Shown: positions 44,872 through 52,411 of the stretch, in pieces | How positions within the stretch are numbered: position 1 is the stretch's first letter | How the letters are laid out: every line of letters begins with the position of its first letter | NCBI GenBank assembly: GCA_902604975.1 | Contig: CACLAY010000002.1 | Location: 1-64,000 of the forward strand | DNA: 64,000 bases | Source of the DNA: an uncultured Pelagibacteraceae bacterium | GTDB lineage: Bacteria > Pseudomonadota > Alphaproteobacteria > Pelagibacterales > Pelagibacteraceae | Direction of reading: 5' to 3' | Program-made: the position numbers and the translations under genes | Notes under the pieces: model-generated | Seen by the model: the letters and a program-made list of their open reading frames with translations, nothing else | Told to the model about the DNA's origin: nothing | The model's database searches: none

Positions 44872-46014
44872 TTAATTTAGCGAATTTAAAATTTGAGGAA
44901 TAAATTTTTTAAAGTTAAAAAAACCTTTGTTACAGAATTTCCAGGAGTTTTGGTCAATTCTTCTATAAAGAAAATCAATATTTTTTAATGAGTTTTGATT
45001 TAAGTAATCTAAATTTTCCCCAACTGTTGGATAGAGGCAGTAGACTTTTTCTAAATTTTTGATTTCACTAATATTAATAATTTCGCAATTAATTGATTTT
45101 TCTATCAATCTTTTTTTTTGATCTTCAATTAAACTAGTTTTAAAATTCAATACATTTTCACTGAGTTTAATATTTCTATTTTCATTTTTGTTATCAATAA
45201 GAAGAATTTTTTTGAACTTTTTAATTGCAAAGTCAGTGATTTCAAATGCTAAATTATTTTCAAAAACTAATAATTTTTTCTCTTCAATATTTATAGGATT
45301 TTCAAAAGTTTTATCAAGAATAGTATAATTTTTATCACTTATTATTGGAGGTGCATTTTCGTTAAGTTTTATATTTTCAAATCTATTATTTGTAAATTTT
45401 TTAATATTCCATTCACTTGCAAGATAATGTTTTCCTTGAGTTTGAATACCTGCAACCCAACGCCAGCCCAAGGTATTAGATGCAGTATCACCATCGTATA
45501 AGTGTTGCATAAATAATTCAGCACCAAGTTGCCAAGGTAAGTCTAGTGTAAATATCCAAATGCTCGCAAACCACATTCTGGTATGATTATGCAAATAATT
45601 ATAAGTCTTAAGTTCATTTACCCATTCATTGAAGCATTCAATTTCAGTGTTACCTTCAATGGCATTTAAGTAACTTTTATTATCTTTAAATTCTTCTTTT
45701 ATTCTTTTTAAATCTAATAAATAATCATCCCAAACTTCTGATCTTAGTTCTAACCAACCTTTCCAGTATGTTCGCCATAAAACTTCTTGAATAAATTTTT
45801 CATTTTTTGAGAAGGAAAATTTTTCCAGTGACTTACTAATCACTTCTTTTTCATTAATCACTCCATGTGTTATATATGGTGATAGGCAAGATGTATTTGA
45901 TCTTCTGTCAGGACCAAAATCAAAATTTCTTAATTTTGAATATTCTCCAAGACTATTTTTAATAAAATTATCTAAGATCTCAATAGCCGAAGCTCTTGTA
46001 GTTTTAAATTCCAT
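44872..46014 (-). CDS. Cryptochrome/photolyase-family FAD-binding protein with unusual domain order
   Basis: Flavoprotein with the photolyase FAD-binding fold at the N terminus (about residues 1-225): SCLSPYITHGVINEKEV, FIQEVLWRTYWKGWLE, NYLHNHTRMWFASIWIFTLDLPWQLGAELFMQHLYDGDTASNTLGWRWVAGIQTQGKHYLASEWNIKKFT, matching the HN-RMW...DGD-A-N--GW-W motif of photolyases. Normal photolyases begin with a Rossmann antenna domain; here an alpha/beta region instead follows the FAD domain (about 245-380, LLVFENNLAFEITDF, KILLIDN, VYCLYPTVGENLDYL). DNA repair or light sensing is likely, function unproven. 7 bases after argG. Confidence 0.8.
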   Translation of the reverse strand: MEFKTTRASAIEILDNFIKNSLGEYSKLRNFDFGPDRRSNTSCLSPYITHGVINEKEVISKSLEKFSFSKNEKFIQEVLWRTYWKGWLELRSEVWDDYLLDLKRIKEEFKDNKSYLNAIEGNTEIECFNEWVNELKTYNYLHNHTRMWFASIWIFTLDLPWQLGAELFMQHLYDGDTASNTLGWRWVAGIQTQGKHYLASEWNIKKFTNNRFENIKLNENAPPIISDKNYTILDKTFENPINIEEKKLLVFENNLAFEITDFAIKKFKKILLIDNKNENRNIKLSENVLNFKTSLIEDQKKRLIEKSINCEIINISEIKNLEKVYCLYPTVGENLDYLNQNSLKNIDFLYRRIDQNSWKFCNKGFFNFKKFIPQILNSLN

Positions 46015-46021
46015 TTTTTTA

Positions 46022-47206
46022 TTATCTTAATTTTCTTTTATGAAAGTTAATAAATCTTTCTACATTTGATTTATTAAAAGTTTTATTTTCTTCGAAAGAA
46101 ACTTTTTTCATTGAGTAAGCATTACTGGAAGTTTGTCTTGATTGAATTGTAATATTTCCTTTATAAAGTTTAAGTTTTACTGATCCATTTACTTTATTTC
46201 TTTTTAGATCAACTATTTTTTGAAGTTTAAATCTTTCCTTAGAATACCAATAACCATTGTAAACAAGCTCTGCATACCTTGGCATTACCTCATCCTTTTT
46301 ATGCATTGTATTTTTGTCTAGAGTAACAGATTCTATTGCTCTGTGTGCTACAAGCAATAATGTTCCTCCTGGAGTTTCGTAAACTCCTCTTGATTTTATT
46401 CCAATGAATCTATTTTCAACTAAATCTACTCTCCCTATTCCATTTTTGCCGGCTAATTGATTGAGTTTATCCAAAACCTTTGCAGGAGGTAAATTTTTTC
46501 CATTCAGACCAATTGGATCAGCATTTTTGTAATTAATAGTAATAAAGCTTGGTTTATTTGGAGCCTTTTCAGGAGAAGTTGTTCTTTGAAATATAAATTC
46601 AGGTGCAGAATTTTTTGGATTTTCTAAAACTTTACCCTCTGTTGAAGTATGGAATAAATTATCATCTACTGAGAACGGCGGTGCTCCCTTTTTATCCTTA
46701 GGGATTGGTATTTCATGTTTTTTTGCATAATTAATGAGATCTGTTCTTGATTTTAATTTCCATATTCTCCATGGCGCAATTATTTTAATTTTAGGACCAA
46801 AGTAATGATATCCAAGTTCAAATCTCACTTGATCATTTCCTTTTCCTGTTGAACCATGTGAGACAGCATAAGCATTAAATTTTTTAGCAACCCTGATTTG
46901 ATCTTTTGCAATGAGTGGTCTTGCAATTGATGTACCTAACAAATAAACACCTTCATAAAGAGCATGACCTCTTATCATTGGGTAGACATAATCTTTAACA
47001 AAAATATTTTTTAGATCTTGAATTATGATTTTTTTAACTCCCAATTTTTTTGCATTCTTAATTATTTTTTTTCTATCCATTTCCTGCCCAACATCAGCAG
47101 TGTATGCTATAACTTCAGCATCATAATTTTCCTGAAGCCATTTAAGAATGATAGACGTATCCAAACCACCTGAATAGGCGAGTACAATCTTCTTTTGTTT
47201 TTTCAT
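46022..47206 (-). CDS. argG: Argininosuccinate synthase
   Basis: Condenses citrulline and aspartate with ATP. The 394-residue protein starts KIVLAYSGGLDTSIILKWLQENYDAEVIAYTADVGQE with the PP-loop, then GTSIARPLIAKDQIRVAKKFNAYAVSHGSTGKGNDQVRFELGYHY, IAPWRIW, DDNLFHTSTEG and ENRFIGIKSRGVYETPGGTLL. Intact. It follows the IalB-like gene with no gap on the minus strand and precedes the photolyase-like gene. Confidence 0.97.
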   Translation of the reverse strand: MKKQKKIVLAYSGGLDTSIILKWLQENYDAEVIAYTADVGQEMDRKKIIKNAKKLGVKKIIIQDLKNIFVKDYVYPMIRGHALYEGVYLLGTSIARPLIAKDQIRVAKKFNAYAVSHGSTGKGNDQVRFELGYHYFGPKIKIIAPWRIWKLKSRTDLINYAKKHEIPIPKDKKGAPPFSVDDNLFHTSTEGKVLENPKNSAPEFIFQRTTSPEKAPNKPSFITINYKNADPIGLNGKNLPPAKVLDKLNQLAGKNGIGRVDLVENRFIGIKSRGVYETPGGTLLLVAHRAIESVTLDKNTMHKKDEVMPRYAELVYNGYWYSKERFKLQKIVDLKRNKVNGSVKLKLYKGNITIQSRQTSSNAYSMKKVSFEENKTFNKSNVERFINFHKRKLR

Positions 47207-47719
47207 TTAAGTGCAGCTTTTTTTTGCAGCGTTATAAGCTTTGGTAAATCCCATTAATGAATAGTCATCTGTAGTTCTTTTGCCACTTTGTTTGTAGGCT
47301 GTTATCATTAATCTAGATGCCTTTTTCATTCTTTTAATTATTTTTTGTTCTGTTTTTCCACTAGAAATCCAAGCAAATTTGTTTTGTGGTAGGTCAAACT
47401 CAAATTTTGATTTACCCGATGTAGCTAAAATTGAGTTTTGTGGATTAAAATCGTAACCAGATGTTATGCTCACTTCATCAGAAATCTTATCTTCAGGTCT
47501 AAAGGATACAAATAATCTTGCTTCTCTGTTGCTTGCCTTAGGAGACTGGCTTACTGGTATAGAATAAGCAAAACAGATTTTTCCAGTTTCATTAAAAACT
47601 GCAACAGCATTCCAATCTTTAAAAGTTCCTAACCTTGTTAAGTCTTCTGACTGGACAGATGTCATTAGAAATACTGTCAATATAAGTGTTTTTAAAAATA
47701 ATTTTTTAATTATGGACAT
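47207..47719 (-). CDS. IalB-like periplasmic protein
   Basis: Invasion-associated locus B family; in free-living alphaproteobacteria the role is unknown. The 170 residues have a signal peptide (MSIIKKLFLKTLILTVFLMTSVQS), then LGTFKDWNAVAVFNETGKICFAYSIPVSQSPKASNREARLFVSFRPEDKISDEVSITSGYDF and a C-terminal TTDDYSLMGFTKAYNAAKKSC, which match the family core (W...K.CY..S.P......R......YSL.GFT.A). Cys in KICF and the last Cys may form a disulfide. Start overlaps the aldo/keto reductase end by 10 bases; argG follows directly. Confidence 0.85.
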   Translation of the reverse strand: MSIIKKLFLKTLILTVFLMTSVQSEDLTRLGTFKDWNAVAVFNETGKICFAYSIPVSQSPKASNREARLFVSFRPEDKISDEVSITSGYDFNPQNSILATSGKSKFEFDLPQNKFAWISSGKTEQKIIKRMKKASRLMITAYKQSGKRTTDDYSLMGFTKAYNAAKKSCT

Positions 47720-48744
47720 GGATTGGGATATTTTTTTTGTACATTATTAATTTCTTTTATTACTTCACTATCAAGATTCACTTTTACACTTTCTACGTTA
47801 GTTTTCAACTGCTCCATAGTTGTTGCTCCAATAATTACACTAGTCATAAAGTCTTGAACTTCACAGAATTTTATAGACATTTGACTCATATCAAGGTCAA
47901 ATTTTTGACTAATTTTGTAATAATCTTCAACAGCCTCTTCCATATTTGGTTTTCTATATCTTGTCCAAAAATCAAAATCTCTTTCCATTCTTGATCCTTT
48001 TGGAAATTTTTTATTTCTATATTTGCCTGTTAAATAACCACTAGCTAAAGGTGAATAAGATAAACATCCTATATCTTCTCTTATAGATACTTCTGCTAAA
48101 CCAACTTCATAAGACCTATTTAATAAACTGTATGGATTTTGAATTGACATCATTCTTGGTAGATCTTTATTTTTTGAAAGTTGAATATAATTCATAACTC
48201 CCCATGGGGTTTCATTTGACAAACCAACATACCTAATTTTACCCTGTCCAATAAATTTTTTTAAGTTTTCAAGAACATCTTCAAATTTATTCCAGTCATT
48301 CTCTTTATGTTCGTAACCTAGTCTTCCAAAGTTATTAACATTTCTTTCAGGCCAATGTAGTTGATAAAGATCAATATAATCGGTTTTTAATCTTTTTAGA
48401 CTTCCATGGAGAGCATTCTCTAAGTTTTTGCCTGTAAAACTATTTTCTCCATTTCTCATATATTTTCTACTAGGACCACCCACTTTGGATGCGAGTATTA
48501 CGTCTTTTCTTTTTTTTGTTTTTTCAAACCAATTTCCAATTATAGTTTCTGTATGACCATATGTTTCAGCTTTTGGTGGAACTGCATAAAGTTCAGCTGT
48601 ATCCCAAAAATTTACTCCATTATCTAAAGAGTAATTCATTTGTTCAAATGCCTCATTTTGGGTATTTTGTTCACCCCAAGTCATTGTCCCAAGACAAATT
48701 GTACTTACATTTAGCTCAGTATTTCCTAGTTTTTTATAATTCAT
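47710..48744 (-). CDS. Aldo/keto reductase
   Basis: NAD(P)H-dependent carbonyl reductase of the Tas/YghZ-like branch. The 344-residue protein has LGNTELNVSTICLGTMTWGEQNTQNEAFEQMNYSLDNGVNFWDTAELYAVPPKAETYGHTE with the catalytic Asp and Tyr, VILASKVGGP with the Lys, IDLYQLHWPERNVNNFG with the His, and SIQNPYSLLNRSYE, SPLASGYLTGKYRN for cofactor binding. Physiological substrate unknown. It begins the minus-strand run leading to argG, divergent from the BI-1 gene. Confidence 0.93.
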   Translation of the reverse strand: MNYKKLGNTELNVSTICLGTMTWGEQNTQNEAFEQMNYSLDNGVNFWDTAELYAVPPKAETYGHTETIIGNWFEKTKKRKDVILASKVGGPSRKYMRNGENSFTGKNLENALHGSLKRLKTDYIDLYQLHWPERNVNNFGRLGYEHKENDWNKFEDVLENLKKFIGQGKIRYVGLSNETPWGVMNYIQLSKNKDLPRMMSIQNPYSLLNRSYEVGLAEVSIREDIGCLSYSPLASGYLTGKYRNKKFPKGSRMERDFDFWTRYRKPNMEEAVEDYYKISQKFDLDMSQMSIKFCEVQDFMTSVIIGATTMEQLKTNVESVKVNLDSEVIKEINNVQKKYPNPCP

Positions 48745-48815
48745 AATTTATGTAGTATTTGTTACATTTATTTTGACGACTTGAAAATCTTAAAAAAAAA
48801 TCTTATATAAATAAT

Positions 48816-49574
48816 ATGGAATTCAATAAAGATAATATTTTAAATAAAGCAACAACAGCCAAGCAAAATGTTGTTATGGATGAAGGCTTAAGAGCCTACA
48901 TGCTTAAAGTTTATAACTATATGGCAACTGGTGTCTTGCTTACTGGAATAATAGCACTTTTATCATTTAAAATGTCTGTAGTAACAGATTTAAATGGAGC
49001 AATTGTTGGATTAACAGAATTTGGGAATGCAATTTATTTATCAGGTTTAAAATGGATTGTAATGTTAGCTCCATTAGGAATTGTGTTTTATATGAGTTTT
49101 GGAATTAATAAAATGAGTGCTTCAAGAGCTCAGACAACTTTCTGGTTATTTGCTGCATTAATGGGATTATCTCTTTCATCAATATTACTTGTTTACACAG
49201 GTTTAAGTGTAACAAGAGTATTCTTTATTTCTTCAGCAACATTTGGTGCAATGAGCATCTATGGCTATACAACAAAAAGAGATTTAACTAAGATGGGATC
49301 TTTTTTAATGATGGGTTTGATAGGAATTATAATTGCATCAGTAGTAAATATATTCTTAAAATCATCAATGATGTATTTTGCAATATCAATAATCGGTGTT
49401 TTAGTATTTGTTGGCTTAACTGCATACGATACACAAAAAATTAAAAATATGTATGCTGCCTCTGACAGCGGTGAGTTAATGGGTAAAAAAGCCGTTATGG
49501 GAGCATTAACTTTATATTTAGATTTTATAAATTTATTTATAATGCTTTTAAGATTATTTGGTCAAAGAAGATAA
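48816..49574 (+). CDS. Bax inhibitor-1/YccA family membrane protein
   Basis: Seven-helix integral membrane protein of the BI-1 (YbhL/YccA) family, some of which conduct calcium. The 252 residues begin with a soluble 30-residue segment, then RAYMLKVYNYMATGVLLTGIIALLSF and further helices; the C-terminal motif AYDTQKIKNMYA and LTLYLDFINLFIMLLRLFGQRR is diagnostic (the family ends in LYLDFINLFLxLLRLLG). Role may be membrane protein quality control through FtsH. It converges on the DUF2794 gene. Confidence 0.94.
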   Translation: MEFNKDNILNKATTAKQNVVMDEGLRAYMLKVYNYMATGVLLTGIIALLSFKMSVVTDLNGAIVGLTEFGNAIYLSGLKWIVMLAPLGIVFYMSFGINKMSASRAQTTFWLFAALMGLSLSSILLVYTGLSVTRVFFISSATFGAMSIYGYTTKRDLTKMGSFLMMGLIGIIIASVVNIFLKSSMMYFAISIIGVLVFVGLTAYDTQKIKNMYAASDSGELMGKKAVMGALTLYLDFINLFIMLLRLFGQRR

Positions 49575-49577
49575 AAA

Positions 49578-49916
49578 CTAAATTTTTTTCCAATCAACTT
49601 TATTCAAGAGTATCTTAAGATCATATGAATTTTTTATTATCTTACCATTAGTATCTGTAATTAAATATTTAAGATTTTTATTTGAAGGCTTAAAGTTTTT
49701 ACAAATTTTATATATAGCTTTTTCAGCTGCGTTTTTAAAAACACTAAAACTTACCTGCTTTCCAGAAATAGAAAGACCATAGTCTTTCCAATTGCCCGAG
49801 GAAACCATTTTTGCATAAAGATCTAATATAATTTTTAATTCAGTTCTCTCAAAAAAAAGTTTTTTATCTTCATCTTTATTCGTATTATTTACTACTAATT
49901 TTAAATTTCTATTCAT
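49578..49916 (-). CDS. DUF2794 protein
   Basis: Small cytosolic protein of unknown function, characteristic of alphaproteobacteria. The 112 residues have FFERTELKIILDLYAKMVSSGNWKDYGLSISGKQVSFSVFKNAAEKAIYKICKNFKP, which fits the DUF2794 pattern (F-R-EL--IL--Y--MVA-GEWRDYAI----D-A-F-VFR----P-Y-I-K-P). It starts inside the 3' end of yciB (8-base overlap), so is co-expressed with it. Confidence 0.88.
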   Translation of the reverse strand: MNRNLKLVVNNTNKDEDKKLFFERTELKIILDLYAKMVSSGNWKDYGLSISGKQVSFSVFKNAAEKAIYKICKNFKPSNKNLKYLITDTNGKIIKNSYDLKILLNKVDWKKI

Positions 49917-50460
49917 TCAGTTTATGTTTGTTTATTAATCCTATTTGAAAAGCGGTAAAAATAAAGGTTATTGGCAACATTCCCCAAACTTTAAAGTTTA
50001 CCCAAAATTCTTCTGATTGTGTTCTCCAAATTATTTCATTTAAAATCGCTAATCCAAAAAAGAAGTAAGTCCATCTTTTATTTAAAATCTCCCATCCTTC
50101 ATCACTTAAGGGCATTGATTTTCCAAGTAATTTTTTTAAAACTGGTTCATCCGTAAAGTATTTGCCAAACATTAATGCAAGACCAAACAAAATATTTATT
50201 ATTGTTGGCTTCATGTAAATAAATATAGGATCATCAAAATAAATTGTTAAACCACCAAACAATGTAATCAATATTCCGCTTATTAATGGTACCTTTGGAA
50301 TTGTTTTTTCAACAATCCACATAATTAAAACTGCTATTATTGTTGCAACTATGAGTGGAGGTATTGCAACAATTAAATTTTTATCATTGTTATAATAAAA
50401 ATAAAAAAATATTACCAAAGGCCCTAAATCAGTAACAAATTTTAAAACAGATTTATTCAC
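49909..50460 (-). CDS. yciB: Intracellular septation protein A (YciB/IspZ)
   Basis: Inner-membrane protein with a role in envelope synthesis and septation. The 183 residues give five hydrophobic helices and FVTDLGPLVIFFYFYY, GGLTIYFDDPIFIYMKPTIINILFGLALMFGKYF, LSDEGWEILNKRWTYFFFGLAILNEIIWRTQSEEFWVNFKVWGMLPITFIFTAFQ, the family signature. Length is typical. Divergent from hspQ with about 77 bases between starts. Confidence 0.94.
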   Translation of the reverse strand: MNKSVLKFVTDLGPLVIFFYFYYNNDKNLIVAIPPLIVATIIAVLIMWIVEKTIPKVPLISGILITLFGGLTIYFDDPIFIYMKPTIINILFGLALMFGKYFTDEPVLKKLLGKSMPLSDEGWEILNKRWTYFFFGLAILNEIIWRTQSEEFWVNFKVWGMLPITFIFTAFQIGLINKHKLNE

Positions 50461-50537
50461 TGCTACATAATAGCAGAATAATAAAACAATTATATTTTTT
50501 TTATTGATTTTTAATTTTAAATATCCATATTTATCGT

Positions 50538-50858
50538 GTGACTGTTCAAAAAGGAAAATTTTCTATTGGAGATGTTGTAAAACATAAGCACTTCGATTTT
50601 AGAGGTGTAATTTATGATGTTGATTTTGAGTTTAATAATTCTGAGGAGTGGTATCAATCTATACCAAAAAACGTAAGACCTAGAAAAGACCAACCATTTT
50701 ATCATTTATTAGCTGAAAATGACGAAATCACCTACGAAGCATACGTTTCTGAGCAAAATTTATTAGTGGATGACTCTGATGAACCAATAAAACACCCTCT
50801 AATCAACGAGATATTCTCAGGGAAAAAAGGCTCTGGTTATTTTAAGCCTTCTAATTAA
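50538..50858 (+). CDS. hspQ: HspQ / YccV hemimethylated-DNA-binding-type protein
   Basis: Small heat-shock-type regulator; in enterobacteria it is a Lon adaptor and binds hemimethylated DNA. The 106-residue product, started at GTG (the only start that preserves the N terminus), contains FSIGDVVKHKHFDFRGVIYDVDFEFNNSEEWYQSIPKNVRPRKDQPFYHLLAENDEITYEAYVSEQNLLVDDSDEPIKHP, the full signature. The 180-base gap to ccmC holds a strong hairpin (50926-50988). Confidence 0.94.
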   Translation: MTVQKGKFSIGDVVKHKHFDFRGVIYDVDFEFNNSEEWYQSIPKNVRPRKDQPFYHLLAENDEITYEAYVSEQNLLVDDSDEPIKHPLINEIFSGKKGSGYFKPSN

Positions 50859-50925
50859 GCTAATTTACATTATTTAAACACATTTCGTGCAAACCTTTGT
50901 CATAGATTTTTTCTAAAGTAAATTA

Positions 50926-50988
50926 TATTTTGACCAAGGATGTTTTATCCCATTTATTTTATCTCCCTCTGCGTTCTTGGTCAGAATA
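50926..50988. ncRNA. Candidate structured element, long stem-loop upstream of ccmC
   Basis: TATTTTGACCAAGGA (50926-50940) pairs with TTCTTGGTCAGAATA (50974-50988), giving about 15 bp with two G-U pairs on the plus strand, closing a 33-base pyrimidine-rich loop. The loop repeats TTTTATCCC and TTTTATCTCCC; on the minus strand these read as GGGATAAAA and GGGAGATAAAA. No U-run follows, so it is not a simple terminator. Could be a small RNA, a leader of the ccm operon or the end of hspQ. I do not recognise a named class; strand is undecided. Confidence 0.4.
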
Positions 50989-51039
50989 ACTCACCAGAAA
51001 AATTTTCATAATTTAAATTTGTGTTATAGATAACAGAAA

Positions 51040-51747
51040 ATGTTTAAGTATTTAAAACCAAATAATTTATTAAAAATAATAAATAAAACACAAAAATTTG
51101 TATTTGTTATTTTTTTAGTAATTATAAGCATTGGCCTTGTTGAGGCTTTAATACTTTCTCCAGAAGATTATAAACAAAGCGATTCGGTGAGAATTATGTA
51201 TGTCCATGTTCCAGCAGCTTGGATTTCTCTTGGAATTTTTTCTTTAATTGCTGTTTTGTCATTTGGTATTTTAGTTTTTAAAAATAAGAATCTTTCTTTA
51301 ATAACAAAAAGCTTAGCACCATCTGGTTTTGTTTTTAATGTTATTGCTTTGGTTACAGGATCCATTTGGGGTAAACCTACTTGGGGAACCTGGTGGGCAT
51401 GGGATGCAAGAATAACATCAATGTTATTACTTGCTTTTTTTTATTTAATGTTTCTTCTAAGTTGGAGGGTAACTGACAATGAGGAAAAAGCTGTAAAGAT
51501 TAGTTCGTACATAGCAATAATAGGTTTAATAAATGTCCCAATAATCAAATTTTCTGTTGAATGGTGGTCAACATTGCACCAACCTTCTTCAGTAAATATT
51601 TTTACAGAAACCTCCATTCATGCTTCTATGTTGTTACCTTTAGGTATAATGACTGCGGCATTTGCACTTTTTTCGCTTTTGATATTTTTGATGAAATATA
51701 ATACAGAACTGATAAAAATAAAAAATAAAGGATTAGATAGATTATGA
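51040..51747 (+). CDS. ccmC: Heme exporter/handling protein CcmC
   Basis: Inner-membrane heme handling protein that loads heme onto CcmE. The 235 residues give six membrane helices, with the tryptophan-rich periplasmic WWD motif WGKPTWGTWWAWDARITSMLLLAFFYL and flanking His ligands in MYVHVPAAWISLG and WWSTLHQPSSVNIF. Length typical. It begins a compact ccmC-D-E-F-G-H run; ccmA and ccmB are not in the window. Confidence 0.96.
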   Translation: MFKYLKPNNLLKIINKTQKFVFVIFLVIISIGLVEALILSPEDYKQSDSVRIMYVHVPAAWISLGIFSLIAVLSFGILVFKNKNLSLITKSLAPSGFVFNVIALVTGSIWGKPTWGTWWAWDARITSMLLLAFFYLMFLLSWRVTDNEEKAVKISSYIAIIGLINVPIIKFSVEWWSTLHQPSSVNIFTETSIHASMLLPLGIMTAAFALFSLLIFLMKYNTELIKIKNKGLDRL

Positions 51748-51977
51748 TTAACGAAGTTTTATACATGAATGGATATGGTCTCTATGTATGGTCTTCTTTT
51801 GCATTTACTCTTTCTTGTTTCTGTATTTTATATTCAGTAATCAAACTTCAACTTGTTAAAGAGCAAAAGAAATTTAGGACGCGTTTTGAAAATTTAGATA
51901 CTGATAAAATTGAAATAGCAAAAAAACAAGAGACATATAAAGAAATAATAGCTACCTCATCTGCATCTAAAATTTAA
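51744..51977 (+). CDS. ccmD: CcmD heme exporter small subunit
   Basis: Small single-span protein that stabilises the CcmC-CcmE complex. The 77-residue product has a helix [31 protein letters not shown] with the Y-(V/A)W--Y/F pattern typical of CcmD, then a charged tail. It is a bit longer than usual because of the C-terminal extension. Overlaps ccmC by 4 bases; the next gene follows after 11. Confidence 0.88.
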   Translation: MINEVLYMNGYGLYVWSSFAFTLSCFCILYSVIKLQLVKEQKKFRTRFENLDTDKIEIAKKQETYKEIIATSSASKI

Positions 51978-51988
51978 TTTTTATTTTC

Positions 51989-52411
51989 ATGTATGGTAAA
52001 AAAGTTAAATTAAGAGCCATCTTTATATTATCTATATTCTTTTCATTTATCTTAATTGTATTTTTAGTTTTTAAATCACTTGAGGAAAACATTGTTTATT
52101 TTAAATCACCTACAGAAATAAAAAATTTAACAGAGTTGACATCAAAAAAAATAAGAGTTGGTGGAATGGTTAAAGCAAAATCAATTAATGTTAATCAGTC
52201 AGAAGTTAACTTTGTTATAACTGACTTTAAAAATGAATTAATCGTTAATTATAGTGGTTCTGTTCCAAATTTATTTGAAGAAGGAAAAGGAGTTGTGGCT
52301 GAAGGTTTTTTAAAAGATCGTAATTTTTTAACTGCGGTTAAAATATTAGCAAAACATGATGAAAATTATATGCCACCTGAGGTGAAAGAGGCATTAAAAG
52401 AGAGTAATTAA
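51989..52411 (+). CDS. ccmE: Heme chaperone CcmE
   Basis: Periplasmic heme chaperone that carries heme covalently on a histidine. The 140 residues have one N-terminal anchor helix ([18 protein letters not shown]), [47 protein letters not shown], and the heme-binding [12 protein letters not shown] (His-x-x-x-Tyr). Complete. Its stop shares a base with the ccmF ATG region. Confidence 0.96.
   Translation: MYGKKVKLRAIFILSIFFSFILIVFLVFKSLEENIVYFKSPTEIKNLTELTSKKIRVGGMVKAKSINVNQSEVNFVITDFKNELIVNYSGSVPNLFEEGKGVVAEGFLKDRNFLTAVKILAKHDENYMPPEVKEALKESN

Noticed and set aside
50860-50925. TAATTTAC...GTAAATTA pairing after hspQ
   Set aside because: Eight A/T-rich base pairs about 50 bases apart are expected by chance in DNA this AT-rich; the GC-containing stem at 50926-50988 is far stronger.
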